Positions 6,328-16,178 are shown, counted from the stretch's first letter. The stretch is 48,043 nucleotides of DNA from an uncultured Blautia sp. (GCA_905209435.1 CAJLTE010000013.1:1-48043), one strand, 5' to 3'. The notes: generated by a model not told the origin, from the letters alone. Translations and numbers: made by a program.

Positions 6328-9300
6328 TTATTTATCTCTTTTACGACGTTTGAAGTATACAGCTGCACCGGCAACGATCGCTGCTGCTGCAAACAATCCT
6401 ACAAATGCACCAACCGGTGTTGTATCTCCTGTCTTTACTGCTGTTTTTGTTGTTGTTCCATTATTACTCGGTGTAGATGGGGTAACCACTGGAGTCTGTG
6501 TAGCCCCTGGTGTTGGAGTAATAGTTGGTTTTGGAGTTTCAGTCGGCATCGGATTAACCGGGTCTTCTGTTTCACCTGGAGTTACCGGTACCTCTGGATT
6601 CTCAGGATCATCAGTGCTTCCCTGAGCAGTTGCTACATTGTGAACCTTACCAGCTTTTGCATCTGCCTCTGTAACTGTATACTCAGCAGTAAACTCTTTG
6701 GATTCACCTGGAGCAATAGAATCAACTGTCCATGCAAGGTCCCCGACATTTCCTGTCAGCTCATCAGTTACCTGTACGTTTGTAACAGTTATATTTCCAT
6801 CATTTGTTACTGTAATTTTATAAGTGATTTTTTCACCTACAGAATAAGCCTTTCCATCTGCAGGAGTGCTGGTTGTTGTTTTGATTACAGTCAGATGACT
6901 GTTCTTCTCTTCAGTTTCCAGCTCTTTTGTTGTCTCGTCTTCTACTGTCTTACCATCTTCATCTGTTGCCTTTACAGTTGCCACATTAACAATCTTGCCT
7001 GCTAATACATCCTGCTCTGTAACTGTATATGTTGTTGTGAAGATCTTTTCCTCACCAGGAGCCAGAGACTGGATTGTTTCATTCAGGCCTGTCAGCGGGT
7101 CAGATACCTGAATATCTGTCAGCTGCTGCTCACCATCATTTACCACACGGATTGTATAAGTGACAGTATCGCCTGCTGCATATCCGCCTTCCTTCTGCTC
7201 AGCTGTTTTCTCAATGGAAATGCTTGCTACAGGAGTCGGCTCTGTTATTACTGTATCTGTGTCGGTATAGCTCTGACCATTGCTGAACAATGCTGTTGCA
7301 GTATTGGTAAAGGAACCATTATCAACATCTTCCTGTGTAATAGTATAAAGTGCATTTACAGATACTTCTGCGCCTGGTTCAACATTTTCAAATACATTCG
7401 GTCCGTCAAATGTTACTCCGTTAATCTCGGAAATAGTAATTGTCTGCGGCTCAGCGTAAATATTCTTTACCGTAATTGTAAATGTTACCTGATCATTTAA
7501 TCTGAATTTCTCTCCGGTATGTGTCTTTGTTATAACACCCTGCACATCCTTATCAGAAACTGTTAATGTACCAAACACAGGAATAATAATATAGTTCGCT
7601 GCCTTTGTTCCTTCAGTCAATTCATAAGTAAACTCATTCTCACTGGAACCAACTTCTGTCTGGCTTCCGGTTACATTATAAGTTGCTCCCTCACCTTCAA
7701 CAAAACCATCGCCTGTTACTGTAATCTCATCGTTGGTAAGCGGTTCTCCGTCATAAGATTTGGAATCATCCGCACTGGTGAGAGTTACTTCTCTCTGTGT
7801 GATCGTCAATGTACCGTCTTCAATCACGAAAACAACATTCTTAAAGTTCTTGTTGATGTTTGTGAAATCTTCTGGTTTTAATTCCATATTGTAGGTACCT
7901 GCATCAGTTCCTTTTACCTCTGCATTTCCTTCAAATGCGAAATCTGTTTCCAGATATTTCGGATCGCTGATACTGATAACCTCATAACCTGTTACAGTTT
8001 TCTCTGTTCCGTCATATTTTTCTGTTCCACTGTTTTCTTTAATAGTTACTGTTACTGTGTCTTCACTTGGTACAACAGTAAGATTTCCCTCAACCTTGGT
8101 AACTTTATAGTTCTGTTCCTTTGTTCCTTCACTGAAACTGTAAGTAAACGCATTCTTGCTAGTTCCTACATCTGTCTGGCTTCCGGTTACATCATAAGCT
8201 GCTCCTTCACCATCCACGAAACCATCACCTGTTACTGTAACTTCATTATTTGTCAACGGTTCTTTATCATAAACTTTCTGAGCTGATCCACTTGTTAAAG
8301 TAATCTCTCTTGGAAGAATTGAAACTGTTGCAGTCTTAGGTGCACTTTCTGCGCCATCATTTACAACTTTGACAGAAATCTGATAGGAATCTGCATCCTT
8401 ATACTGCGGAAGCTCTGAAACATCATTAAACGGTGTCCATGTTCCATCTTCTGTCTGATAATAGTAGGTATCTCCCTCTATTCCGGTTCCTGCAAACTCA
8501 GCAGTATGCCATTCACCATCATATTTACCTGTATAATTTCCAACTGTAAAGTCAGGTCTGTTATAGTATACTTTCAGTACAAGTCCTTCTTTAACAGCAC
8601 CGCTTCTCTCATCTGTATCAGTAATGCAGGTATATCCGGTATAGTCTTTAGGCTCTGCAGTTACCCATGTACCGATTGCTGCAGCTTCTTTATTCTCTGT
8701 TTCTTCCAGAGCATAGCTTCCATCCGGTCTCTGTTTGTAATGTTCAATTCTGTATACTGCCTGATTGGTTGTATACTTAAAGATAATTGTATCAGTTTTT
8801 CCTTTTTCAGCCTGTACAACAGGATCGGAAATTAACTGATAACCGGCAATTGCCTTATAAACTACAGTTTCTACTGTATTTCTGGTACTAACTGTCTCTG
8901 AATCTGCAATATCGTTTCCGTCAGTATCTACATATCTGATCGTATAAGTCCATGCTGCAACAGGCTCATATACAAATTTGATTTCCTGTCCGTCCTTTGT
9001 AACGATCACACTCTTGGATGTTTCTTTTGGATAATAACCTTCAATGTCCGGAGCTGTTACATTTGCAGTTCCGTTCTGAACTACTGAACCTTCCCAGCCT
9101 CTGGCAATTTCTGTCTCATTACCATCCTTATCTCTTGTTACAGCTACAATACAATAATTGTATACACTTGTATTTTTCCATTTTGCATAGAGTGTAATAT
9201 CTTTTACAATCTGAAGACTTTCAACAAATTTATAATTCAGACCCGGGTCTGTATACCATCCAAGGAATTCATCATTTTCCTTAACAGTCTCAGGAATATC

Positions 9301-11385
9301 TCCCAGAGCCTGATGTTTCTCTACAGAAATCGGATCGATCGGACTTCCTCCGTTTGTTTCAAATGTAACGGTATAAATCGGTGCCTGCCACTTAGCGTAC
9401 AGAGTAATTGTATGAGAAGGCATTGTGCCGCTCCAGTCAAATTCTGTGCCGTCCTCGCAACTTGGTGATGTATACCATCCTGCAAAGGTATAATCACTCT
9501 CTACATTTGCAGGTGTACCCACAGATCCGTCTGCCGGTTTAAGATTATTCAGAGGAGCTTCAAACTTCACAGAAAGATCGTTAACTCCTGTACAGTTCTG
9601 GAAAGTGATGGTATAAGAATTTCTGGTGTAATACAGCCAGAGATCTCTTCCATTTCTGTCAGAATTCTGATGCCAAGATTTAAATGTAAATCCATCAATC
9701 GGCATCTTATCTTCGTCTGTAAGATGCATTTCGCTTCCTGCGTCAAAAGAAGCATATACTTTTCTGCTTCCGTCCAAATCTTCAACATAGTAAATAATCT
9801 TTTTGCCGGTTTGATTATTGTATGCATATACTGTAATATCCTGTGCCGGCATATTGGAAACCAGAGTATAGTATGTATTTGACCTTGGCTTTGTTGCCCA
9901 CAGATACTTACTATGTGCTGCATCATTCCACTGAGAAGAAACGTCTTCGCCATATCTCGCAGTTATAAGTAAGCTTTTATCTTCCTCCCAGTTGCTTGGT
10001 CGTCCCCACCAATCCTTTGATTTTGCCACACAAAAATGAATGCTATATGTTTTTCTGTTATAATAAACATTCTTTACTGCAGTACCGTCAGATGTAATCT
10101 TTACATCTCCGCTGCTTCTCTCAGAATCTAATTCAAATCCCTGATAAGACTTAGGAGAATAGCTGATCACATCGCCAACTGTTCCTGTTTTAGTTTCTAT
10201 AGCTGCATTTCCGCCGCTGTTCTGAGCTACTTCATAAGTTCCCGGAGCCTGCAGGGATTCCTGCCAGTGGATAACCTTATACTGAGCAGTCTGGTTCGCT
10301 TTCCATATTGCTTTAACTACCAGATCCTGTGACGGCATTCTGCCATTCTCAGGCATTCCTTCCCATCCTTTAAAGGTGTAACCTAATTTTGTAGGATTAC
10401 CTGGCTCATTAATCTTTGCACCATATCTGATATCTACAGGCTGTTCATAACTTCCGCCATCTGTATCCCAGGTCAGACGGTAAACATTTCTGTCATAATA
10501 TACATTGACAACTGTGCTTCCATCTGCATTGATCGTTGCCTGGCTTACCGGCAGTGCTGTAAAGCCATCATAAGACTTCGCTTCTGCTGCTGTATCAAGT
10601 CCAACTGTTCCATTTTTTGTTTCTGTTGAATCAGAATCCAGAGTATATTCATCATCCTCTGCATTCTGTAACATATGCTGTACTGTATATGTTGTCTCTG
10701 CACCTGAATAGGTAACTGTAATTGTCTGATCAGCTTCTACTGTTCCACTGAATTCTACAGACGGCTGGTCCGGTGTAAAACCTGTAATTTCCGGCGATAC
10801 AATAGTGTTGGTGTACTCTGTTCCAACTTCAAGCTGTGCAACCCACGGCTGACTGGCTGCAGTTCCATTGCTGAACTGATAATTAATTGTATATGTAACT
10901 TTCTCTCCGATCTTAACATATAATGCCTGTACCTTAAGATCCTCAGTTACATTGTCAAATGCTTTGTCCCATCCATTAAAGCGATATCCGTCAACATCCG
11001 GTGCTGCCGGCGCTGTTGCAGACTGACCTTCTGCAATTCTCTGGCTGGTAATTTCATTTCCATCTTTATCGAGGAATTTTACTGTATAGTAAACTGTTTT
11101 GTTTTCAGTTACTGGTTCCTGAGTATCCTGCTCCGGATCTGCCTCAGGTTCAACTGCTTCCGGCTCTTCTGCCTCAGGCTGAACTGTCTCTGATTCTTCT
11201 ATCTCCTGATATTCTGTATCCTCAGAATCCTGTTCAACCTCCTGCGGTTCTTCTTCACGGATCTCAGTTTCCTGTTCCGTGTCCTGCACTGTCGTATCTG
11301 CAAATAAAACGGTCTGATTACACAGTACCATCAGAGCAGTAAGTACGACTGCAAGAATTCGTTTCCATTTGGCTGTCTTTTTCAT
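6328..11385 (-). CDS. Giant wall-anchored surface protein (InlB B-repeats, MBG-like and DUF11-like domains)
   Basis: 1685 residues. Residues 1-29 are a signal peptide (MKKTAKWKRILAVVLTALMV...). Residues 30-95 are very rich in Glu. Residues about 95-940 hold many repeats of the Flg_new/InlB B-repeat type (GYTFKGW, AIW/AKW endings) mixed with MucBP-like units (TYTIRYVDTDGNDI). About 945-1280 carries MBG-like repeats with two near-copies of 'TSADDSKSYDGEPLTN'. About 1280-1605 holds three DUF11-like Ig folds (KTATSTP, VGEKITYKITVTN). A Pro/Thr-rich spacer leads to VKTGD, a hydrophobic helix and KRRKRDK, a sortase sorting signal with KTGD in place of LPXTG. It is probably an adhesin or stalk protein at the cell wall. 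AAAGGAGAG precedes the ATG. No sortase is present in the window. Confidence 0.9.
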   Translation of the reverse strand: MKKTAKWKRILAVVLTALMVLCNQTVLFADTTVQDTEQETEIREEEPQEVEQDSEDTEYQEIEESETVQPEAEEPEAVEPEADPEQDTQEPVTENKTVYYTVKFLDKDGNEITSQRIAEGQSATAPAAPDVDGYRFNGWDKAFDNVTEDLKVQALYVKIGEKVTYTINYQFSNGTAASQPWVAQLEVGTEYTNTIVSPEITGFTPDQPSVEFSGTVEADQTITVTYSGAETTYTVQHMLQNAEDDEYTLDSDSTETKNGTVGLDTAAEAKSYDGFTALPVSQATINADGSTVVNVYYDRNVYRLTWDTDGGSYEQPVDIRYGAKINEPGNPTKLGYTFKGWEGMPENGRMPSQDLVVKAIWKANQTAQYKVIHWQESLQAPGTYEVAQNSGGNAAIETKTGTVGDVISYSPKSYQGFELDSERSSGDVKITSDGTAVKNVYYNRKTYSIHFCVAKSKDWWGRPSNWEEDKSLLITARYGEDVSSQWNDAAHSKYLWATKPRSNTYYTLVSNMPAQDITVYAYNNQTGKKIIYYVEDLDGSRKVYASFDAGSEMHLTDEDKMPIDGFTFKSWHQNSDRNGRDLWLYYTRNSYTITFQNCTGVNDLSVKFEAPLNNLKPADGSVGTPANVESDYTFAGWYTSPSCEDGTEFDWSGTMPSHTITLYAKWQAPIYTVTFETNGGSPIDPISVEKHQALGDIPETVKENDEFLGWYTDPGLNYKFVESLQIVKDITLYAKWKNTSVYNYCIVAVTRDKDGNETEIARGWEGSVVQNGTANVTAPDIEGYYPKETSKSVIVTKDGQEIKFVYEPVAAWTYTIRYVDTDGNDIADSETVSTRNTVETVVYKAIAGYQLISDPVVQAEKGKTDTIIFKYTTNQAVYRIEHYKQRPDGSYALEETENKEAAAIGTWVTAEPKDYTGYTCITDTDERSGAVKEGLVLKVYYNRPDFTVGNYTGKYDGEWHTAEFAGTGIEGDTYYYQTEDGTWTPFNDVSELPQYKDADSYQISVKVVNDGAESAPKTATVSILPREITLTSGSAQKVYDKEPLTNNEVTVTGDGFVDGEGAAYDVTGSQTDVGTSKNAFTYSFSEGTKEQNYKVTKVEGNLTVVPSEDTVTVTIKENSGTEKYDGTEKTVTGYEVISISDPKYLETDFAFEGNAEVKGTDAGTYNMELKPEDFTNINKNFKNVVFVIEDGTLTITQREVTLTSADDSKSYDGEPLTNDEITVTGDGFVEGEGATYNVTGSQTEVGSSENEFTYELTEGTKAANYIIIPVFGTLTVSDKDVQGVITKTHTGEKFRLNDQVTFTITVKNIYAEPQTITISEINGVTFDGPNVFENVEPGAEVSVNALYTITQEDVDNGSFTNTATALFSNGQSYTDTDTVITEPTPVASISIEKTAEQKEGGYAAGDTVTYTIRVVNDGEQQLTDIQVSDPLTGLNETIQSLAPGEEKIFTTTYTVTEQDVLAGKIVNVATVKATDEDGKTVEDETTKELETEEKNSHLTVIKTTTSTPADGKAYSVGEKITYKITVTNDGNITVTNVQVTDELTGNVGDLAWTVDSIAPGESKEFTAEYTVTEADAKAGKVHNVATAQGSTDDPENPEVPVTPGETEDPVNPMPTETPKPTITPTPGATQTPVVTPSTPSNNGTTTKTAVKTGDTTPVGAFVGLFAAAAIVAGAAVYFKRRKRDK

Positions 11386-11596
11386 AAACTCTCTCCTTTC
11401 TGTTGCTCATTTTGCTGAACCTTTATATTCTTTCGGTATCTTACATGTAGTCTTTTGTTTATTTCAAGATTCATTTGAATCAGTTTCTCTGACACCGGTA
11501 ATATATGTATAACCCTTTTCAAATATGCCTTTTTCTAAATATTTTTTTAGTTCCAGACAATAGTTTTACATAATCACAACAGATACCTTATTATTC

Positions 11597-11630
11597 AGTA
11601 TATACTATAATGGTCTCATGGTGGTCTCAT
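11597..11630 (-). promoter_or_regulatory. SARP-like direct repeats and -10 box upstream of the surface-protein gene
   Basis: On the minus strand two copies of ATGAGACCA (11630-11622 and 11619-11611) have an 11-bp period. Eight bases after the second copy comes TATACT (11602-11597). Direct repeats of 11-bp period ending 8 bp before the -10 box are the known signature of SARP-activated promoters. The gene start is about 210 bases downstream. A second possible promoter nearer the gene is TTGAAA (11467-11462), 18 bases, TAAGAT (11443-11438). Confidence 0.5.
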
Positions 11631-11685
11631 AGATATGGTTTTCTAAAATTTCGTTCGACAAATAAGGTATTCCTTGACATAAATC

Positions 11686-11723
11686 AAGGGCATGGCAGAT
11701 TTCACCAAATCTGCCATGCCCTT
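11686..11723 (-). terminator. Strong hairpin after the ABC exporter operon
   Basis: Perfect 17-bp stem (11686-11702 with 11707-11723) and a 4-base loop, about 95 bases beyond the exporter stop. The T tract on the minus strand is weak (GATTTATG), so it may be a 3' stability structure as much as a terminator. The rest of 11386-11817 holds the promoter region of the surface protein and one copy of a dispersed repeat (11779-11815). Confidence 0.55.
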
Positions 11724-11817
11724 ATATGATCAAATTAATATCTTCATCCTGTATCGCTGACTCCTTAATCACTGCCTGCTCATAACCAAGTAACTGTTTT
11801 GCAGTTTGGTTGAACTT

Positions 11818-13701
11818 TTAAGACAATTCAAGCTTACCAGTATATAGCTGATAATAGGTTCCCTTTAACTTAATGAGATCCTCATGGTCACCTCTCTCAA
11901 TAATCTTGCCATGATCCAGTACGATGATGGCATCACTGTTTCTGATCGTTGAAAGGCGATGGGCGATTACAAATACAGTACGGCCTTTCATAAGGTTATC
12001 CATACCTTTCTGTACAATACTCTCTGTACGGGTATCGATACTTGAAGTTGCTTCATCCAGAATCAGTACCGGCGGATTAGCTACAGCTGCTCTTGCAATA
12101 GAAAGAAGCTGGCGCTGGCCCTGAGAAAGTTCTTCACCATCTCCGCTCAGCATAGTGTCATATCCTTTTGGAAGCATCTTAATAAACTGATCTGCATGAG
12201 CCAGTCTTGCTGCCTCGTATACTTCCTCGTCTGTGGCATCCAGTTTACCATAACGAATATTTTCCTTGATGGTTCCCGTGAACAGATGAGTATCCTGGAG
12301 TACGATTCCCAGAGAACGTCTCAGGTCATCTTTCTTGATCTTGGTAATGTTGATTCCGTCGTAGCGGATCTTACCTTCCTGAATATCGTAGAAACGGTTG
12401 ATCAGGTTTGTGATAGTTGTCTTTCCTGCACCAGTAGAACCTACAAAAGCAAGCTTCTGTCCAGGTTTTGCAAAGAGACTAATGTCTTTCAAAATGACCT
12501 TATCCGGGTTATATCCAAAGGTGACGTCTTCGAAACGAACATCTCCTGTCAGTTCTGTGTAAGTGACAGAACCATCTGCGGAATGCGGATGTTTCCATGC
12601 CCACATACCGGTTCTCTCTTTACATTCTGTGATGTTGCCGTTGACATCTTTTTTTGCATTAACCAGTTCTACGTAACCTTCATCCTCTTCTGGTTTCTCA
12701 TCAATGAGTTTGAAGATACGTTCCGCACCTGCAAGTGCCATAACGATGGCGTTGAACTGCTGTGCCACCTGCATAAACGGCTGAGTGAAGCTCTTTGTGA
12801 ACTGTAAATAGGAAGCCATAACACCAAGAGTAATTCCTCCTACACCAGTTACAGAAAGAAGTCCTCCAAGTACTGCTGTCAGTACAAACTGCAGATTACC
12901 GATGTTACCGATCACCGGTCCCATCATGTTTCCGTATTTATTGGCATTTGCTGCACTTTCGAAAAGTGCGTCGTTAAGTTTGTCAAACTCTACTTTTGAC
13001 TTATCTTCATGGTTAAATACTTTTACTACACGCTGACCGTTCATTCGTTCTTCCACGAATCCGGTTACATCTGCCAGAGCTACCTGCTGACGGATGAAAT
13101 ATTTACCACTGTTAGACCCAATTTTATTGGTTACTTTCAGCATGATAAAGATGATCACAACTGCCAGGATTGTAAGCAGCGGACTTAATACCAGCATGGA
13201 AATAAAAGTAACAATAATGGTGAACAGTGACATCAGTGCCTGCGGGATTGCCTGACTGATCATCTGTCTCAGTGTATCGGTATCGTTAGTATAAAGGCTC
13301 ATGATAGATCCGTTTGTATTCTGGTCGAAATAGCGGATCGGGAGAGTCTGCATATGCTCAAACATGTCATCACGAACGCTCTTGAGCACACCCTGTCCGA
13401 TGAAAACCATCATTCTGGTATAAATAAATGTAGCAATTACACCCAAGGCAAAAATAGTGCCAAGTACTGCAAGAGCTTTATACAACTCTGCGAAGTTCGG
13501 ATCTGTCTGTCCGATGAGCGGAATGATGAAATCATCCAGCAGGAATTTCAAAGACAGAGAGACTGCAATACTTGCGACAGAACTGATGAAAATACAGATA
13601 AATACAATGATAAACTGTATTTTATGTGTTCCTGTCATATATTTCAGAAGTCTTTTGGCAGTTTGGATGGTATTCTGATCTAATTTTTTCTTTTTATTCA
13701 T
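11818..13701 (-). CDS. ABC exporter half-transporter with canonical ATPase site
   Basis: About 627 residues: six membrane helices, then a nucleotide-binding domain with Walker A GSTGAGKTT, signature LSQGQRQ, Walker B LILDEAT with the catalytic Glu, and switch His in VIAHRLS. Such proteins pair with a second half-transporter to export drugs, lipids or peptides. AAAGGAGG is 9 bases before the ATG at 13701, which overlaps the end of the upstream gene by 8 bases (ATGAATAA), so the two are translationally coupled and very likely form a heterodimer. An in-frame ATG at 13731 lies inside the upstream gene and lacks a ribosome site. An insertion of about 40 residues (EGYVELVNAKKDVNGN region) precedes the ATPase domain. 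Confidence 0.93.
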   Translation of the reverse strand: MNKKKKLDQNTIQTAKRLLKYMTGTHKIQFIIVFICIFISSVASIAVSLSLKFLLDDFIIPLIGQTDPNFAELYKALAVLGTIFALGVIATFIYTRMMVFIGQGVLKSVRDDMFEHMQTLPIRYFDQNTNGSIMSLYTNDTDTLRQMISQAIPQALMSLFTIIVTFISMLVLSPLLTILAVVIIFIMLKVTNKIGSNSGKYFIRQQVALADVTGFVEERMNGQRVVKVFNHEDKSKVEFDKLNDALFESAANANKYGNMMGPVIGNIGNLQFVLTAVLGGLLSVTGVGGITLGVMASYLQFTKSFTQPFMQVAQQFNAIVMALAGAERIFKLIDEKPEEDEGYVELVNAKKDVNGNITECKERTGMWAWKHPHSADGSVTYTELTGDVRFEDVTFGYNPDKVILKDISLFAKPGQKLAFVGSTGAGKTTITNLINRFYDIQEGKIRYDGINITKIKKDDLRRSLGIVLQDTHLFTGTIKENIRYGKLDATDEEVYEAARLAHADQFIKMLPKGYDTMLSGDGEELSQGQRQLLSIARAAVANPPVLILDEATSSIDTRTESIVQKGMDNLMKGRTVFVIAHRLSTIRNSDAIIVLDHGKIIERGDHEDLIKLKGTYYQLYTGKLELS

Positions 13702-15427
13702 CGTCTCCGCCTCCTTTGACCTGTGATTCATATACTTCTCTGTAAATGTCGTTTGTTTTCAGCAGTTCTTCTGATGTACCCACACCTACGATCTTACCAT
13801 CATCCAGTACGATGATCTGGTCTGCATCTTCAATAGAAGAAACTCGCTGTGCGATAATAATCCTTGTTGTGTTTGGGATTTCCTCGCGGAAAGCCTTACG
13901 GATCAGGGCATCCGTTCTGGTATCTACCGCACTGGTAGAGTCATCCAGGATCAGGATCTTCGGTTTCTTAAGAAGCGCTCTGGCAATACACAGACGCTGT
14001 TTCTGACCGCCGGATACATTGTTACCGCCCTGAACGATCATGGTGTTGTAGCCATCCGGAAATTCATTGACAAATCCGTCTGCCTGAGCCAGCTTACAAA
14101 CTCGTTGAACTTCTTCATCACTGGCAGTCTCATCACCCCAGCGGATGTTTTCATAAATACTTCCTGAGAACAGAACGTTTTTCTGCAGTACCATGGAAAC
14201 CTGATCTCGCAGTACTTCCAGGTTATAATCACGGACATCTACGCCACCGACCTGAACATTACCTCCTGTAACATCATAAAGTCTCGGGATCAGCTGTACC
14301 AGAGTAGATTTGGCACTACCAGTACCACCGATAATACCTACGGTCTGACCTGATTTAATATGAAGGTTTACATCTTTCAGAGAAAGATTTCCGCCCTCAC
14401 CTGAATAGCTGAAGTCTACATGATTAAAGTCAATAGAACCATCAGCTACAGTTTTCACCGCGTCAGCTTTATCCTGCATTTCCGGAACTTCATCCAGAAC
14501 TTCTGTAATACGCTCAGTGGATGCTTCTGAAATCATCAACATAACGAATACAAAAGTTACCATGTTCAGAGACATCAGGATCTGAAGTGCATAAACGATG
14601 ATACTTGTCAGTTCACCGGTTTCCATAGTTCCGAACACGATTCCTCTTCCGCCGATAGCAACAATGATAATGATCACTGTATACATGGTAAACATCATAA
14701 CCGGTGAGTTCCATGCAACGATCTTTTCAGCTTTAGTAAACAGTGTGTAAACGTATCTGGAAATTCCATGGAACTTCTCAATCTCATGATCTTCTCTTAC
14801 GAAAGCCTTTACAACACGAGACGCATTGACATTCTCCTGCACGGAGTTATTCAGGACGTCATACTCATCAAATACTTTGATGAAATGCGGGTGTGCTTTC
14901 TTTGCAATAAAGATCAGTGCGCCACCCAGAAGCGGAACAACAACCAGGAACAGCATTGCGATTGGTTTATTGATAGTCAGTGTCATGATCCATGACAGGA
15001 TGATCATAAACGGTGCTCTGGCAAGGAGACGGATACTCATCATATATGCCTGCTGTACGTTGGTGATATCTGTGGTCATACGTGTGACAAGACCTGAGGT
15101 TGAAAAGTGGTCGATATTTTTGAAGGAGAAATCCTGCACCTTATAAAAAATATCATGTCGTAAATTCTTCGCAAATCCTGCCGCTGCAACTGCTGCCATA
15201 TTTCCGGCCTGTACACCGAAGAACAGGGCAAGCATTGCCATTGCAACAAGAATGACTCCTCGCTGGATAATATAGTTCATATCACCATTTGCAATACCTG
15301 TATCGATGATCTTCGCCATCTCCAGCGGAATCAGAACTTCCATCAATACTTCCAGAATTACAAGAATCGGAGTCAGTACAGTCTGCTTTTTGTATTCCCG
15401 GACAGAACGTAAAAGTTTCTTATTCAT
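13694..15427 (-). CDS. ABC exporter half-transporter with degenerate ATPase site
   Basis: 577 residues, six membrane helices plus an ATPase domain. Walker A is GGTGSAKST (Ala in place of the last conserved Gly), the signature is a good VSGGQKQ, Walker B is LILDDST (Asp in place of the catalytic Glu) and the switch His is Gln (IIIAQRVSS). This is the pattern of the non-hydrolysing half of heterodimeric exporters of the BmrCD/LmrCD/TM287-288 kind. Its good signature would complete the active site of the partner encoded next. The start at 15427 has a nearby AAGGAGG. It is the second gene of the marR operon. Confidence 0.93.
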   Translation of the reverse strand: MNKKLLRSVREYKKQTVLTPILVILEVLMEVLIPLEMAKIIDTGIANGDMNYIIQRGVILVAMAMLALFFGVQAGNMAAVAAAGFAKNLRHDIFYKVQDFSFKNIDHFSTSGLVTRMTTDITNVQQAYMMSIRLLARAPFMIILSWIMTLTINKPIAMLFLVVVPLLGGALIFIAKKAHPHFIKVFDEYDVLNNSVQENVNASRVVKAFVREDHEIEKFHGISRYVYTLFTKAEKIVAWNSPVMMFTMYTVIIIIVAIGGRGIVFGTMETGELTSIIVYALQILMSLNMVTFVFVMLMISEASTERITEVLDEVPEMQDKADAVKTVADGSIDFNHVDFSYSGEGGNLSLKDVNLHIKSGQTVGIIGGTGSAKSTLVQLIPRLYDVTGGNVQVGGVDVRDYNLEVLRDQVSMVLQKNVLFSGSIYENIRWGDETASDEEVQRVCKLAQADGFVNEFPDGYNTMIVQGGNNVSGGQKQRLCIARALLKKPKILILDDSTSAVDTRTDALIRKAFREEIPNTTRIIIAQRVSSIEDADQIIVLDDGKIVGVGTSEELLKTNDIYREVYESQVKGGGDDE

Positions 15428-15461
15428 CTTTGTCGATGTCCTCCTTAATTATAGATTTTAT

Positions 15462-15508
15462 ATAACTGTTCAGCAGTTTGACTACCTGCAAAAATACAGA
15501 ACAGTTAT
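15462..15508. repeat. Stem-loop between marR and the ABC exporter genes
   Basis: ATAACTGTTC (15462-15471) pairs perfectly with GAACAGTTAT (15499-15508); the loop holds GACTACCTGCA, shared with other intergenic copies in the window. The T run is on the plus side, so it would not terminate the marR transcript; it may affect processing between marR and the exporter genes. Confidence 0.6.
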
Positions 15509-15520
15509 GTTTTTTTACCA

Positions 15521-16018
15521 TTAGCGTTTTTTAGGATCACTGCTTTGTTTTTGCTGCAGTTCTTCCAGATTCCTGTGCATCATCCACAGCACCTGTTTGC
15601 ACAAAACTACATCTTCCCTTGAAATTCCTTTTTCCAGGCAGCGCTCTGTCTCATCAATATGCTCCAGGATTGCCAGAAGGATATCCTTTGCCTTATCAGT
15701 AGGTACGATTCGCTTCAGACGTCCATCCTGCTTAGCACATTCTCTATAAATAAAGCCTTTCTTCTCCATCAGCTGAAGGATACCCGTAGCAGTTGATTTC
15801 CGTATCTGAAATTCCTCTTCAATATCCTTCTGATAAAGGTCGCGGTGCAATGTCTCCAGAAGAATAAACTTCAACACATGCTTCTGCATCGCAGTCAGTT
15901 CATCCGATTCCATTACAATTGACGGATTATTCCTGTTCCGCGCCATCTGATGGGAAAGAATACCGATCAGTCTTCCCATATGCATATCTTCTACTTTGAT
16001 TTTCAGCTCTTCATCCAC
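15521..16018 (-). CDS. MarR family regulator of the ABC exporter operon
   Basis: 165 residues with a MarR winged helix: YQKDIEEEFQIRKSTATGIL as recognition region and 'KQDGRLKRIVPT' as wing. It begins with GTG at 16018, eight bases after AAAGGAGG. The gene precedes two ABC half-transporters on the same strand with about 90 bases between. It most likely represses its own operon through the repeats at 16111-16143 that cover the start of transcription, and releases them on binding a drug-like or phenolic ligand. Its closest relative in the window is the regulator at 3976-4425. Confidence 0.92.
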   Translation of the reverse strand: MDEELKIKVEDMHMGRLIGILSHQMARNRNNPSIVMESDELTAMQKHVLKFILLETLHRDLYQKDIEEEFQIRKSTATGILQLMEKKGFIYRECAKQDGRLKRIVPTDKAKDILLAILEHIDETERCLEKGISREDVVLCKQVLWMMHRNLEELQQKQSSDPKKR

Positions 16019-16110
16019 ACTTCACACCTCCTTTAAGCTGATAAAGTCCCACCGACTATATCCTGCATACAAGTAAATTCTATGGGTGGAAAATTTCATA
16101 GCTCTTCAAT

Positions 16111-16178
16111 TAGTTAGCTTCCTAATAGTTCGTTCCCTAACTTTTTACTATTATAGGGATGTATCCATGAATTGTCAA
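16111..16178 (-). promoter_or_regulatory. Consensus promoter and MarR operator repeats
   Basis: On the minus strand TTGACA (16178-16173), 17 bases, TATAAT (16155-16150), a full consensus. Immediately downstream lie AAGTTAGGGAACGAACTA (16143-16126) and a second near-copy of its half (TTAGGAAGCTAACTA, 16125-16111). A bound repressor would cover the start site. The first dyad matches the one before the other marR gene in length and spacing. Confidence 0.75.

Noticed and set aside
6350..11000. Several open frames on the plus strand opposite the giant surface-protein gene
   Set aside because: They are rich in Cys, Ser and Ile in the way antisense frames of Thr/Val-rich repeats are, and have no ribosome sites or promoters.
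11597..11612. Plus-strand promoter (TATAAT-like box) near 11604
   Set aside because: No plus-strand gene follows and no -35 box is found at a suitable distance.
15462..15508. Terminator between marR and the ABC exporter
   Set aside because: The T run lies on the plus-strand side, while the operon is read on the minus strand.
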